Both the position numbers and the translations under genes were made by a program. A DNA stretch of 64,000 nt from contig NZ_SEOO01000004.1 in assembly GCF_004152865.1 (NCBI RefSeq), forward strand, positions 1 to 64,000, written 5' to 3'. This stretch comes from Sphingobium cupriresistens (GTDB lineage: Bacteria > Pseudomonadota > Alphaproteobacteria > Sphingomonadales > Sphingomonadaceae). This document shows positions 9,172-17,912 of this stretch, one piece after another (position 1 is the stretch's first letter; the number at the start of each line of letters is the position of its first letter). Below the pieces are notes generated by a model. The model was given only the letters and a program-made list of their open reading frames with translations, made no database searches and was not told the DNA's origin.

Positions 9172-10763
9172 TGCGCCGCTTGCTGCTGGCCCTGGGGCTC
9201 CTGCTTTCCGCGCCCGCTTCGGCCCAGATCGTCGATCGGCCCGCCGGCGATCCCGTCCGCACGACCGACGGTCTGGTCGCGGGCAAGACGTTGGCGTCGG
9301 GCGTGCGCGCCTGGCTTGGCGTGCCGTTCGCCGCGCCGCCGGTGCGCGACCTGCGCTGGCGTGCGCCGCAACCCCATGCCCGCTGGAGCGGCGTCTGGAA
9401 CGCCGATCGCTTCGCGCCGGAATGCATCCAGCCGCTGCGCGCCCGCAACATCAACCATTATTTCGGGGAGGAAGCGACCAGCGAGGATTGCCTCTACCTC
9501 AACATCTGGGCGCCGCCCGGTCCCGCGCCCGCTGGCGGCTATCCGGTCGTCGCCTGGATCTATGGCGGCGGTTTCAACATCGGTTCGGCCTCCATGGCCA
9601 ATTATGCGGGCGATGCGCTCGCCGCCGAGGGCGTGGTCTATGTCGCCATTGCCTATCGCGTCGGGCCATTGGGCTTTCTCGCACACCCGGAACTCAGCGC
9701 CGAAAATGGCGGCAAGTCGGGCAATTACGGCCTGAAGGATCAGGTCGCCGCGCTCCAGTGGATCAAGGCCAATATCGCCGGTTTCGGCGGCGATCCGGGC
9801 AATGTGACGATCGCGGGCCAGTCCGCCGGATCGATGTCGGTCTCGTTGTTGCAGGCCAGCCCGGCGACCAAAGGCCTGTTCCAGCGCGCCGTCGGCATGA
9901 GTGGCGGCGCATTTGGTGGCATCGGCACGCCCGTCCCGCTCAAGGACGCCGAAGCCGAAGGCCTGGCGCTGCAACAGGCGCTGGGCGCGCAGTCGATCGA
10001 ACAGATGCGCGACCTGCCCGCCGACCAGTTGATCGCCCGCGCCGCGCCGGTGCGCCGCCGTCCGATCGTGATCGACGGTGATGTGGTGGCGGAAACCCCC
10101 GCCAGCGCCTTCGCCGCCGGGCGTCAGAATGACGTGCCGCTGCTGCTTGGCTTCACCCGCGACGAAAGCTTCCGCTCGCTGGGGCCGGTCGCCACCGTAG
10201 CAGACTATGAATCCGCCGTCCGCCGCGCCTTCCCCGCCAACGCCGCGACGATCCTGCAACGCTATCCCGCGCGCACGCCGGACGAAGCGCGAAGGCAGGC
10301 CCGCGACATCGAACGCGACTCCACCCTCAACGCGCAAATGGCGCAATGGGCGCTGGCGCAGTCGGCCACCGGCAAGGCCCCGGTCCACGCCTATGTCTTC
10401 ACGCGCGTCCAACCCTATCGCCCCGGCGTTCCCTTCGCCGACCATGATCCTGCGACCGTGGGCGCCTATCATTCGGCCGACATTCCCTATTGGCTGGGCA
10501 CGCTGGACAGCCTCAACCGCTTTCGCATCACCCGCGACTGGACCGCGGTGGACCAGAGCCTGTCCACCGAGATGATGGATCGCCTGATCACCTTCGCCCG
10601 CACGGGCGACCCCGGCCCCAACTGGCCCGCCTTCACGCGCGCCAGGCCCAAGGCGCTGGAACTGGGCGACACGCGCGCCGTCATCCCCTGGCCGCATTTC
10701 GCCGACTGGCCGTTGTTCGGCGACGCCCCGCCGCCGGCCGATCGTCCGCGGATCAGGGACTGA
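9171..10763 (+). CDS. exported type-B carboxylesterase
   Basis: A 530-residue carboxylesterase/lipase family protein with a signal peptide (MRRLLLALGLLLSAPASA). Family hallmarks: EDCLYLNIWAP, oxyanion YGGGFNIGS, nucleophile Ser218 in AGQSAGS, the acidic residue in FTRDESFRS and catalytic His in AYHSADIPYWLG. Length is standard. It is coupled at both ends (1-nt overlaps with the genes before and after), so it belongs to the 8179-12381 operon. Periplasmic hydrolysis of a carboxylic ester feeding the dehydroshikimate pathway is the likely role. The precise ester is unknown. Confidence 0.85.
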   Translation: MRRLLLALGLLLSAPASAQIVDRPAGDPVRTTDGLVAGKTLASGVRAWLGVPFAAPPVRDLRWRAPQPHARWSGVWNADRFAPECIQPLRARNINHYFGEEATSEDCLYLNIWAPPGPAPAGGYPVVAWIYGGGFNIGSASMANYAGDALAAEGVVYVAIAYRVGPLGFLAHPELSAENGGKSGNYGLKDQVAALQWIKANIAGFGGDPGNVTIAGQSAGSMSVSLLQASPATKGLFQRAVGMSGGAFGGIGTPVPLKDAEAEGLALQQALGAQSIEQMRDLPADQLIARAAPVRRRPIVIDGDVVAETPASAFAAGRQNDVPLLLGFTRDESFRSLGPVATVADYESAVRRAFPANAATILQRYPARTPDEARRQARDIERDSTLNAQMAQWALAQSATGKAPVHAYVFTRVQPYRPGVPFADHDPATVGAYHSADIPYWLGTLDSLNRFRITRDWTAVDQSLSTEMMDRLITFARTGDPGPNWPAFTRARPKALELGDTRAVIPWPHFADWPLFGDAPPPADRPRIRD

Positions 10764-11290
10764 TGGCGATGATCGACCGACGGCATGTGCTCACCGGCCT
10801 AGGCGGGGTGATCGCCGCATCCGCTCTGCCGGCGAGGGCATGGGCGGCGACCGACGCGCCGGGCCTGGATTTCGTCTATGAAGCCATCGTCACGCTGGAA
10901 CCCACGCAGGAGTTCGGCCCGACTCCGCTCGGCACCCGCAGGCGCATCCCCATCACCGGCGGCAGCTTCGCCGGTCCGCGCATCCGCGGCGCCGTGCTGG
11001 CGGGCGGCGCGGACTGGCAATTGCAGCGCGCCGACAACTGGATGGTCATAGAAGCCGATTACATGATGCGCACGGATGACGGCACGCCGATCCATGTCCG
11101 CAATGTCGGCCTGACCAACAGCCGCGTTTCCGGCGCCCCCAGCTGTTATCTGCGCACCGTCCCCAGTTTCGAAGCGCCCACCGGCCCGCACGACTGGCTC
11201 AATCAGGCGATCTTCATCGGCACGCTCGGCCCGCCGCCCGAAGACGCGCCCAAGCCGTCGGTGCGCATCCGCGTCTATCGCGTCACATGA
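10763..11290 (+). CDS. DUF3237 domain protein with Tat-like signal
   Basis: A 175-residue protein. The N-terminus carries a twin-arginine-like signal (DRRHVLTGLGGVIAASALPARAWAA); the remainder matches the DUF3237 pattern: LEPTQEFGPTPLGTRRRIPITGGSFAGPRIRGAVLAGGADWQ, then EADYMMRTDDGTPIHVRN. This small beta-barrel family often accompanies catabolic operons, with no established activity. The start overlaps the upstream stop (TGATG); MIDRRH two codons on is an alternative. Its end overlaps the following lipoprotein gene by 4 nt (ATGA). A periplasmic accessory role in ester or hydroaromatic degradation is inferred from context. Confidence 0.8.
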   Translation: MAMIDRRHVLTGLGGVIAASALPARAWAATDAPGLDFVYEAIVTLEPTQEFGPTPLGTRRRIPITGGSFAGPRIRGAVLAGGADWQLQRADNWMVIEADYMMRTDDGTPIHVRNVGLTNSRVSGAPSCYLRTVPSFEAPTGPHDWLNQAIFIGTLGPPPEDAPKPSVRIRVYRVT

Positions 11291-12381
11291 GGCGGGGTTC
11301 GATCCTCGCCGGCGCGGCGCTGCTGGCGCTGGCGGGCTGCGCGAAGACATCGCCCGCGCCATCATCCGCCACCGCCTGCGCCCCAACCGCGCAGTTCGCC
11401 TTCGTCTGCGGCGCAAACAAGCCCGAAGACCTTGCCCATATCCCGGCAACCCCCTGGGTGATCGCCAGCGGCTTTGCGACCGGATCGGGGCTGAAACTGA
11501 TCGACAGCCGCACCCGCCGCGCCAGCCTCTGGTTCACCGCCTCTGCCGATCAGGTCACGCCCGACCCCCGCTATCCCGATTGCGCCACGCCGCCCGATCC
11601 GGCGCTGTTCACCGCCCGCGGCCTCAGTCTGCGCATGACTGAAGCGGGGCAGGGGCGGCTGCTGGTCGTCAATCATGGCGGCCGCGAAGCGATCGAGCTT
11701 TTCGCGATCGACGCGCGCGGGCTGGCTGCGCCGACCCTGCGCTGGCAGGGTTGCCTCGCCATGCCGCCGGGCCATGTCGCCAATGCCGTCGCCTCCTATG
11801 CCGACGGCACGGTCATCGCCACGGTGCTGACGCGCCCCGGCGCCAGTATCACCGATTTCGTGCTCGGCCGCATCACCGGCGGCGTCTACGAACGCGGCCC
11901 GCAGGACAGCGCCTTCCGCCTGCTGCCCGGCACGCAGCTGCCCGGCAATAACGGGCTGGAAACGGCGCGTGACGATAGCGGCTTCTACGTCATCGCCTTC
12001 GGCCTGCGCGATGTGGTCGCCTATGCGCGCCATGACACGCGCCAGCCGCTCTGGCGCGCGCAGGCGCCCGAATTCATGCCCGACAATATCCATTGGGATG
12101 GCGATCGCCTGTTGCTCGCCGGCATGGTGCGCGACGAACCGGCCTGCGGCGGCCTGCGTAAAATCGTCAATGGCGTCGCCGATGGCATGTTGTGCCATCG
12201 CGGCTATGCCGTGGCGCAGCTCGACCCGGAAACCCGCCGCTTTTCTCTGGTCGCCTATGGTCCGCCCGACCCGGTCTTCAACGGCGTATCGGCGGCGGTG
12301 ATCGTGGATGACGATCTGTGGCTCGGCTCCTATCAGGCGGACCGGATCGGGGTCCGGCCGCTACCCCACATGCTACCGTAA
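11287..12381 (+). CDS. lipoprotein with SMP-30/beta-propeller-like fold
   Basis: A 364-residue predicted lipoprotein with lipobox LALAGC at residues 14-19. The rest is a run of blade-like repeats (LLVVNHGGREAIELFAID, GHVANAVASYADGTVIAT, GLETARDDSGFYVIAFG, FMPDNIHWDGDRLLLAG, FNGVSAAVIVDDDLWLGSYQADRIGV) resembling SMP-30/strictosidine-synthase-like beta-propellers, some of which hydrolyse lactones. Several Cys could form disulfides in the periplasm. It is translationally coupled to the DUF3237 gene and closes the esterase operon. A lactonase or binding role is plausible; no catalytic residue assignment is made. Confidence 0.7.
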   Translation: MRRGSILAGAALLALAGCAKTSPAPSSATACAPTAQFAFVCGANKPEDLAHIPATPWVIASGFATGSGLKLIDSRTRRASLWFTASADQVTPDPRYPDCATPPDPALFTARGLSLRMTEAGQGRLLVVNHGGREAIELFAIDARGLAAPTLRWQGCLAMPPGHVANAVASYADGTVIATVLTRPGASITDFVLGRITGGVYERGPQDSAFRLLPGTQLPGNNGLETARDDSGFYVIAFGLRDVVAYARHDTRQPLWRAQAPEFMPDNIHWDGDRLLLAGMVRDEPACGGLRKIVNGVADGMLCHRGYAVAQLDPETRRFSLVAYGPPDPVFNGVSAAVIVDDDLWLGSYQADRIGVRPLPHMLP

Positions 12382-12385
12382 ATTT

Positions 12386-12403
12386 GTATGAACTAGTTCG
12401 TAC
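12386..12403. promoter_or_regulatory. operator copy 2, GTATGAACTAGTTCGTAC
   Basis: The best palindrome of the three: GAACTAGTTC is perfectly symmetric and only one base pair in the outer arms mismatches (GTAT/GTAC). It lies 5 bp after the lipoprotein stop and upstream of the MFS transporter gene. This indicates a separate regulated promoter for the transporter rather than simple readthrough. Confidence 0.7.
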
Positions 12404-12593
12404 ATTTTTCTTGCCGAAATAGACGATCTGGCATAGAAGCGAATCTGCAAGATCGGGAAACATATCTCGACTGATGGGAGGATCGGCCATTGACGGCCCA
12501 GTGCAGCATCTATCGTCCGAACGCCCCCCGCCCAGACCTTTCGGGCATGGGTCGCCCTGCGACACGCACGCCCCGTTTGCGGCGGACCGCGGC

Positions 12594-13895
12594 ATGAACG
12601 CGCCCATCGCGCCGTCCGGGCTGCTCCGTCCCACCCGCGCGCGCATCGGCGTGCTGGCGCTCATCAGCGTCGCCACCCTGCTCAATTATATGGACCGCGC
12701 CGTCATGGGCGTCGCCGCCCCCTCGCTGACCGCGGAACTCCATATCTCGCCGGAAATGATGGGCTTCATTTTCTCGGCCTTCTCCTGGACCTATGCCGCG
12801 TCGCAAATCCCCGGCGGGCTGCTGCTCGATCGCCTGGGCACGCGCATCACCTATGCCGGATCGCTGATCCTCTGGTCCTTCTTCACTTTGCTCCACGGCC
12901 TGGCCGGTAATGTGGCGATGTTGTTCGGCTTCCGTCTTGCGCTGGGCATGGCGGAGGCGCCTTGCTACCCGTGCAACAGCCGCATTCTCAGCAGTTGGTT
13001 CCCGCAGGATGAACGGGCGCGGGCCAATTCCGTCTATGCCGTGGGGCAATATGCAGGGCTCGCCTTTTTCAGCCCCGTCCTCTTCTGGGTGGTGGGCAGC
13101 TTGGGCTGGCGCGCGCTCTTCGTCATCGCCGGCGTGCTCGGCATGGCCTTTGGCCTGCTCATGTATGCCCGTTATCGCGATCCGGGCGAGAGCCGCCGCG
13201 TCAACGCCGCCGAACTCGCCTATATCGAGGCGGGCGGGGGCGTGGCCATCGCCGGCAAGGACGAAAAAATCCCCTTCTCCTGGGCGAATGTCCGCAAACT
13301 GATGGGCAAGCGCCAGATATTGGGCGCGTCGATCGGCCAGTTTTGCGGCAACTCCACTCTGGTCTTTTTCCTGACCTGGTTCCCGACCTATCTGGCGACC
13401 GAGCGCGGCATGGACTGGCTCAAATCCGGCACCTTCGCCGTCCTGCCCTATATCGCCGCCTCGGCCGGCGTCCTGCTGGGCGGGCAGGTGTCCGACATGC
13501 TGATCCGCCGCACCGGCTCCGCCAATATCGGGCGCAAGCTGCCGATCGTCGCGGGTCTGCTGCTGGCCTCCACCATCGTCGCGGCCAATTTCGTTCAGAG
13601 CAACACGCTGGTCATCGCCATCATGTCGATCGCCTTTTTCGGGCAGGGCATGGTCAATCTGGGCTGGACCCTGATTTCCGACGTAGCCCCGCGTCAATAT
13701 ATCGGCCTGACCGGCGGCGTCTTCAATCTTTGCGCCAATCTGGCCGGCATCATCACGCCGATCGTGGTCGGGCTGATCGTGGGGCAGACCGGCTCCTTCT
13801 ACTTCGCGCTCGCCTTCATCGGCATACTCGCGCTGGTCGGGGCCGCCGCTTATGTCTTCATCGTGGGGGATATGCGCCGGGTGGAAATGGACTGA
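12594..13895 (+). CDS. MFS transporter, ACS (anion:cation symporter) family
   Basis: A 433-residue, 12-helix permease. The ACS-type first helix LLNYMDRAVMGVAAPSLTAEL, followed by GLLLDRLGTR, FRLALGMAEAPCYPCNSRILSSWFPQDERARAN and the GVFNLCANLAGIITPIVVGLI region, groups it with hexuronate/galactonate/aromatic-acid symporters. Start is uncertain: an in-frame ATG at 12474 would add 40 residues without a ribosome site; 12594 gives the normal N-terminus and is used here. Preceded by operator copy 2 and followed by the TBDR, it probably carries quinate, shikimate or the acid released by the esterases across the inner membrane. Confidence 0.8.
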   Translation: MNAPIAPSGLLRPTRARIGVLALISVATLLNYMDRAVMGVAAPSLTAELHISPEMMGFIFSAFSWTYAASQIPGGLLLDRLGTRITYAGSLILWSFFTLLHGLAGNVAMLFGFRLALGMAEAPCYPCNSRILSSWFPQDERARANSVYAVGQYAGLAFFSPVLFWVVGSLGWRALFVIAGVLGMAFGLLMYARYRDPGESRRVNAAELAYIEAGGGVAIAGKDEKIPFSWANVRKLMGKRQILGASIGQFCGNSTLVFFLTWFPTYLATERGMDWLKSGTFAVLPYIAASAGVLLGGQVSDMLIRRTGSANIGRKLPIVAGLLLASTIVAANFVQSNTLVIAIMSIAFFGQGMVNLGWTLISDVAPRQYIGLTGGVFNLCANLAGIITPIVVGLIVGQTGSFYFALAFIGILALVGAAAYVFIVGDMRRVEMD

Positions 13896-13973
13896 GCGCC
13901 AGACAGCCATAACAGATGACCGCCAAGCATATAACCCAAAAGGCCAGTAGAGCCTCGGATCGCCATCGTTGAT

Positions 13974-13991
13974 GTACGAACTAGTTAGTAA
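13974..13991. promoter_or_regulatory. operator copy 3, GTACGAACTAGTTAGTAA
   Basis: Third copy of the palindrome, ending 17 bp before the receptor ATG at 14009 and just upstream of its Shine-Dalgarno sequence (AAAGGGAGGA). The position would let a repressor cover the transcription start of the TBDR-aroE-quiC block. Confidence 0.65.
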
Positions 13992-14008
13992 TAAAAAGGG
14001 AGGATAGC

Positions 14009-16945
14009 ATGACATCAGGTTTCCATAAGCAGCTTCGCCTCGGCGGATCGCTGGCCGCCATGGCGCTGTGCGCCTGCGTGTCGCCGCTCTGGGCGCAGGA
14101 TCAGGCCGCACCGGCCGAGCAGGCGAGTGACGCCGCAGCCGAGCCGGCCACCGCCGACATCGTCGTCACCGGATCGCTGATCGCCCGCCCGAATAATGTC
14201 GCGGTCAGCCCGATCGTCACCGTCTCGGATGAACTGGTGCAGCAAAGCGGCCAGATCACGCTCGAAGATTCGCTCAACCAGCTCCCCGGCTTCACCCCAT
14301 CGGGCAATGCCGGCACCGGCGGCCAGGGATCGGGCGGCCGCGCTACGCTCAACCTGCGCGCACTCGGTTCCAACCGTAACCTCATCCTGCTCGACGGCCG
14401 CCGCCTGCCGCTGTCGGACATCAACGGCAATGTCGACATCAACATCCTGCCGGAATCGATCATCGGGTCGGTGGACGTCATCACCGGCGGCGCGTCGGCC
14501 ATCTATGGCTCTGACGCCATGTCCGGCGTCGTCAATTTCAAGACCGACAAATATTTTGACGGCATCCGCGGCGATATCCAGAACGGCAACAGCTTCCGCG
14601 GCGACTATGGCAAATTCAACGCCTCGCTCGCGCTGGGCACCAAATTCGCCGACGATCGTGGCCGCCTGATGCTGGCCTTGAGCTATGGCCAGCGCGATCC
14701 GCTCTCCGGTTCGCAGCGCAGCTTCTTCAACGACAAGGTGCCATCGTCCTTCATTGGCACCGGCACCTTCGTCCCCAATGCGCTGAACCTGCCGAATGCG
14801 GCCGTGCTCAACGGCCTGTTCGCCGGCTATGGCGCGGCCACGCCGATCAACCCGACGCTCAATCTCGGCTTCAACAATGACGGCTCGCTGTTCGTCCAGA
14901 CCGGCGCGGTCAATTATAAGGGGCCGACGACCGGCGCCTATGCCGTGGTCGGCGGCAATGTCCGTATGCCCGTCGGGCCGCAGTTGCAGATCCTCAACGC
15001 CTTCGAACGCAAGTCCGCCTTCGCCAAGGGGGAGTTCGACCTCACGGAATCGCTGACCGCCTATGGCCAGTTCCTCTATGTCGACTCCACCGTCACCACC
15101 GAAAGCGGCGGCAGCCTGACGCAGTTCGCGCCCTTCACCACCATTCCGGTCACCAATCCCTTCATCCCGACCGACCTGTCCACCCTGCTGGCGTCGCGCC
15201 CCAATCCGGCCGCACCCTTCCGCTGGAGCGCCCGCTATGTCGGCATCGGCGACAAGGGCTGGGACGAAAATTACCGGGTTCAGCAATATCTGGGCGGGCT
15301 GAAGGGCACGCTGGCCGGGTCGTGGAAGTTCGACGCTTTCGCCTCCTATGACGAGACTGTCCACAACCAGTCGATGTTCAACGCGGTGCTGAAATCGCGG
15401 GTGCAGACGTTGCTCAACGCTGCCGATGGCGGCGCTTCGCTGTGCGCGGGCGGCTTCAACCCCTTCGGCATCACCAATGCGACCAGCCTGTCGCGCGAAT
15501 GCCAGCAATATATGACCGCCACGATCAACAGCCGCGAACGGCTGACCCAGACCCAGGTCCAGGGTCAGGTCAACGGCCCGCTGTTCGACCTGCCGGCCGG
15601 CCCGGTCCAGTTGGCGCTGCTCGGCGGCTATCGCAAGAACACCTATAAATATGATCCCAGTTCCGATCTGGTGACCAACAATGTTGAGGGCGTCGTCGGC
15701 TCCAATCCGGCGCGCGGCGAAATCAGCGTCAAGGAATTTGCGGCGCAGATCGACATACCCTTGCTGTCCGAAACGCCCTTCTTCCACGAACTGGGCGTCG
15801 GCGCGGCCTTCCGCTATTCGGACTATAAGCCCAGCGGCAGCGTCAAAAGCTATGAATTCGACGCCCGCTGGCAGCCGGTTCAGTCGCTGCTGATCCGCGG
15901 CAGCTACCAACGTGCCGTCCGCGCGCCCAATATCGGCGAACTCTTCTCGCCCGTCACCGGCTCGCAACTCGCCATCGGCACCCCGCCGCTCGCGGTCGGC
16001 GATCCTTGCGACGTCCGTTCGGCGGCGCGCACCGGCGCCAATGGCGCGCAGGTCCGCGACCTCTGCCTGGCGCAGGGCATCCCCGCCGCGGCGATCGACG
16101 CCTATCAATTCGCCACCACCGCGACCGGCGGCAATATCCAGGGCAACAGCGCCCTGACCCCGGAAAAGGCGAACACCTTCAACGTCGGCTTTGTCTATAA
16201 TCCCAAATTCCCGTCGCCCTGGCTGTCGGGCTTCTCCTTCTCGGTCGACTATTACAACATCAAGATCCGCAACGTCATCTCCACCATCAATGGTCTGACG
16301 GTTCTCGCCAAATGCTATAATCTCGACGGATCGAACAGCAGCTATTCGAACAGCAACGAATTCTGCCAACTGGTTCAGCGTGACCCGACCGGCCAGCTCG
16401 TCGCCATCGCTCAGCCCTATCTCAACCTGGGTGCGCTCGACACCGACGGCGTCGATATGCAGGTCAACTGGTCGCTGCGTCTGTCGGAAGCCGGCATCGG
16501 CGATGGATCGGGCAAGATCTACGCCTCATCCGCCATCGGCTGGCTGAACCATTATAAGGTCCAGACCCTGCCGGGTTCGGCGTCGCAGGATTTCGTCGGC
16601 ACCAGCACGCCAGGCCGTCCGCTGCCCAAATGGAAGGCGCTGACGACGCTCGGCTACAGCTCCGACATGTTCGGCTTCGGCGTCCGCTGGCGCTATCAGG
16701 GCAAGTTGCGCGACATCAGCGCGATCACCTCGCCCGCGTCGGAACAGGTGGGGGTAAAGCCCTATAATCTGTTCGATATCTTCTCGACCGTCGATATCAA
16801 CGATAATTTCCAGCTGCGCGGCGGCGTGACCAACCTGTTCGACAAGGCCATCCCCTTCGTCGCCAGTTCGCAGAACGGCACCGATGCGGGCACCTACGAC
16901 ATGGTCGGCCGGTCCTTCTACGTCGGCGCGAAGTTCAAATTCTGA
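14009..16945 (+). CDS. TonB-dependent receptor of the hydroaromatic cluster (intact)
   Basis: A complete 978-residue outer-membrane receptor and the only unbroken TBDR in the window. Signal peptide to about residue 29 (LWAQ); plug with ADIVVTGSLIARPNN, RALGSNRNLILLDGRRLP and ITGGASAIYGSDAMSGVVNF; barrel ending in the aromatic-terminated strand FYVGAKFKF. This plug type is common in sphingomonad receptors for plant-derived compounds. AAAGGGAGGA precedes the ATG. Its operator-controlled promoter and neighbours suggest TonB-driven uptake of an esterified quinate/shikimate or tannin-like molecule (inference). Confidence 0.92.
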   Translation: MTSGFHKQLRLGGSLAAMALCACVSPLWAQDQAAPAEQASDAAAEPATADIVVTGSLIARPNNVAVSPIVTVSDELVQQSGQITLEDSLNQLPGFTPSGNAGTGGQGSGGRATLNLRALGSNRNLILLDGRRLPLSDINGNVDINILPESIIGSVDVITGGASAIYGSDAMSGVVNFKTDKYFDGIRGDIQNGNSFRGDYGKFNASLALGTKFADDRGRLMLALSYGQRDPLSGSQRSFFNDKVPSSFIGTGTFVPNALNLPNAAVLNGLFAGYGAATPINPTLNLGFNNDGSLFVQTGAVNYKGPTTGAYAVVGGNVRMPVGPQLQILNAFERKSAFAKGEFDLTESLTAYGQFLYVDSTVTTESGGSLTQFAPFTTIPVTNPFIPTDLSTLLASRPNPAAPFRWSARYVGIGDKGWDENYRVQQYLGGLKGTLAGSWKFDAFASYDETVHNQSMFNAVLKSRVQTLLNAADGGASLCAGGFNPFGITNATSLSRECQQYMTATINSRERLTQTQVQGQVNGPLFDLPAGPVQLALLGGYRKNTYKYDPSSDLVTNNVEGVVGSNPARGEISVKEFAAQIDIPLLSETPFFHELGVGAAFRYSDYKPSGSVKSYEFDARWQPVQSLLIRGSYQRAVRAPNIGELFSPVTGSQLAIGTPPLAVGDPCDVRSAARTGANGAQVRDLCLAQGIPAAAIDAYQFATTATGGNIQGNSALTPEKANTFNVGFVYNPKFPSPWLSGFSFSVDYYNIKIRNVISTINGLTVLAKCYNLDGSNSSYSNSNEFCQLVQRDPTGQLVAIAQPYLNLGALDTDGVDMQVNWSLRLSEAGIGDGSGKIYASSAIGWLNHYKVQTLPGSASQDFVGTSTPGRPLPKWKALTTLGYSSDMFGFGVRWRYQGKLRDISAITSPASEQVGVKPYNLFDIFSTVDINDNFQLRGGVTNLFDKAIPFVASSQNGTDAGTYDMVGRSFYVGAKFKF

Positions 16946-16958
16946 TCTCTCCCCCTGT

Positions 16959-16995
16959 CGTTCCCGCTTGCGCTCGTTTCGGCGCGGCGGGAACG
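16959..16995. terminator. hairpin between receptor and aroE-like gene
   Basis: CGTTCCCGC (16959-16967) pairs with GCGGGAACG (16987-16995) around a 19-nt loop, just after the receptor stop. There is no T-run, so it is not a classic terminator. It could stabilise the receptor mRNA or reduce readthrough into the dehydrogenase genes. Confidence 0.45.
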
Positions 16996-17020
16996 GCTCC
17001 TTCTAATCGGATCGCCACTC

Positions 17021-17890
17021 TTGACCCAATCCCGCTCCGTTCCGCGCTATCTCACCGGCCTGATCGGCCGGGACATTCAGGCGTCGCTGACGCCGCGCCT
17101 GCAGGAAAGCGAAGCGGATGCGCAGGGCATCCGCCTCATCTACCGCCTGTTCGATTTCGCGGCCGACGGCATGGACGGGTCGGACCTGCCGCGCCTGCTG
17201 GACGCGCTGCACCTCGCCGGCTTCGCGGGCGTCAACGTCACCCATCCCTATAAGCAAGCGGTCATCGCCCATCTCGACGAGCTATCGCCCCAGGCGGCGC
17301 AGATCGGTTCCGTCAACACCGTCGTCTTCCGCGATGGCCGTCGCATCGGCTACAACACCGACGTCACGGGCTTCGCGCAAAATCTCCGCTCCGGCCTGCC
17401 GCAGGGCGCCGCCATGACCCGCGTCGTCCAGATGGGCGCCGGCGGGGCAGGGGCGGCGACTGCCCATGCGCTGATGGACCTGGGCGTGGCGCAACTCACC
17501 CTGTTCGATTCCGACGCCACCCGCGCCACCGCGCTCTGTGATGCGCTCTGCGCCGTGCATGGCGCGGACCGCGCGATCGTCGGCCACGATCTGCCCGCCG
17601 CCATCGCCCAGGCCGACGGCATCGTCAACGCCACCCCCATGGGCATGGCCGTGCATCCCGGCTCGGCGATCCCGCGCGCCCTGCTCGAACCCCGGCTGTG
17701 GGTCACCGACATCGTCTATTTCCCGCTGGAAACCCAGTTGCTGCGCGAAGCCCGCGCGGCGGGCTGCACCACCCTCGACGGCAGCGGCATGACCATCTTC
17801 CAGGCGGTCGGCGCCTTCCATCATTTCACCGGGCGCACCGCCGATCCCATTCGCATGGGCGCCAATTTCCGCGCCGCGCTACAGGGCTGA
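17021..17890 (+). CDS. shikimate/quinate dehydrogenase family protein (catabolic type)
   Basis: A 289-residue AroE-fold enzyme. Catalytic Lys78 lies in GVNVTHPYKQ and Asp114 in YNTDVTGF. The cofactor site is GAGGAGAATAHALMDLG; NATPMGM and DGSGMTIFQAVGAF complete the family pattern. The N-terminal substrate motif is QASLTPRLQESEA instead of SPSLHN, as in catabolic homologues acting on quinate or shikimate. It would oxidise shikimate to 3-dehydroshikimate (or quinate to dehydroquinate). Start is TTG at 17021; no better in-frame start exists near. The adjacent QuiC gene supports a catabolic role over biosynthesis. Confidence 0.85.
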   Translation: MTQSRSVPRYLTGLIGRDIQASLTPRLQESEADAQGIRLIYRLFDFAADGMDGSDLPRLLDALHLAGFAGVNVTHPYKQAVIAHLDELSPQAAQIGSVNTVVFRDGRRIGYNTDVTGFAQNLRSGLPQGAAMTRVVQMGAGGAGAATAHALMDLGVAQLTLFDSDATRATALCDALCAVHGADRAIVGHDLPAAIAQADGIVNATPMGMAVHPGSAIPRALLEPRLWVTDIVYFPLETQLLREARAAGCTTLDGSGMTIFQAVGAFHHFTGRTADPIRMGANFRAALQG

Positions 17891-17912
17891 CCGACAGGGA
17901 GGAACGCACGTC

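Noticed and set aside
14015..16369. Minus-strand open frame of about 784 codons
   Set aside because: Antisense to the intact TBDR; no start signal and no recognisable domain.
16959..16995. Classic Rho-independent terminator after the TBDR
   Set aside because: The stem is good but there is no T-run, so it is listed only as a hairpin with low confidence.
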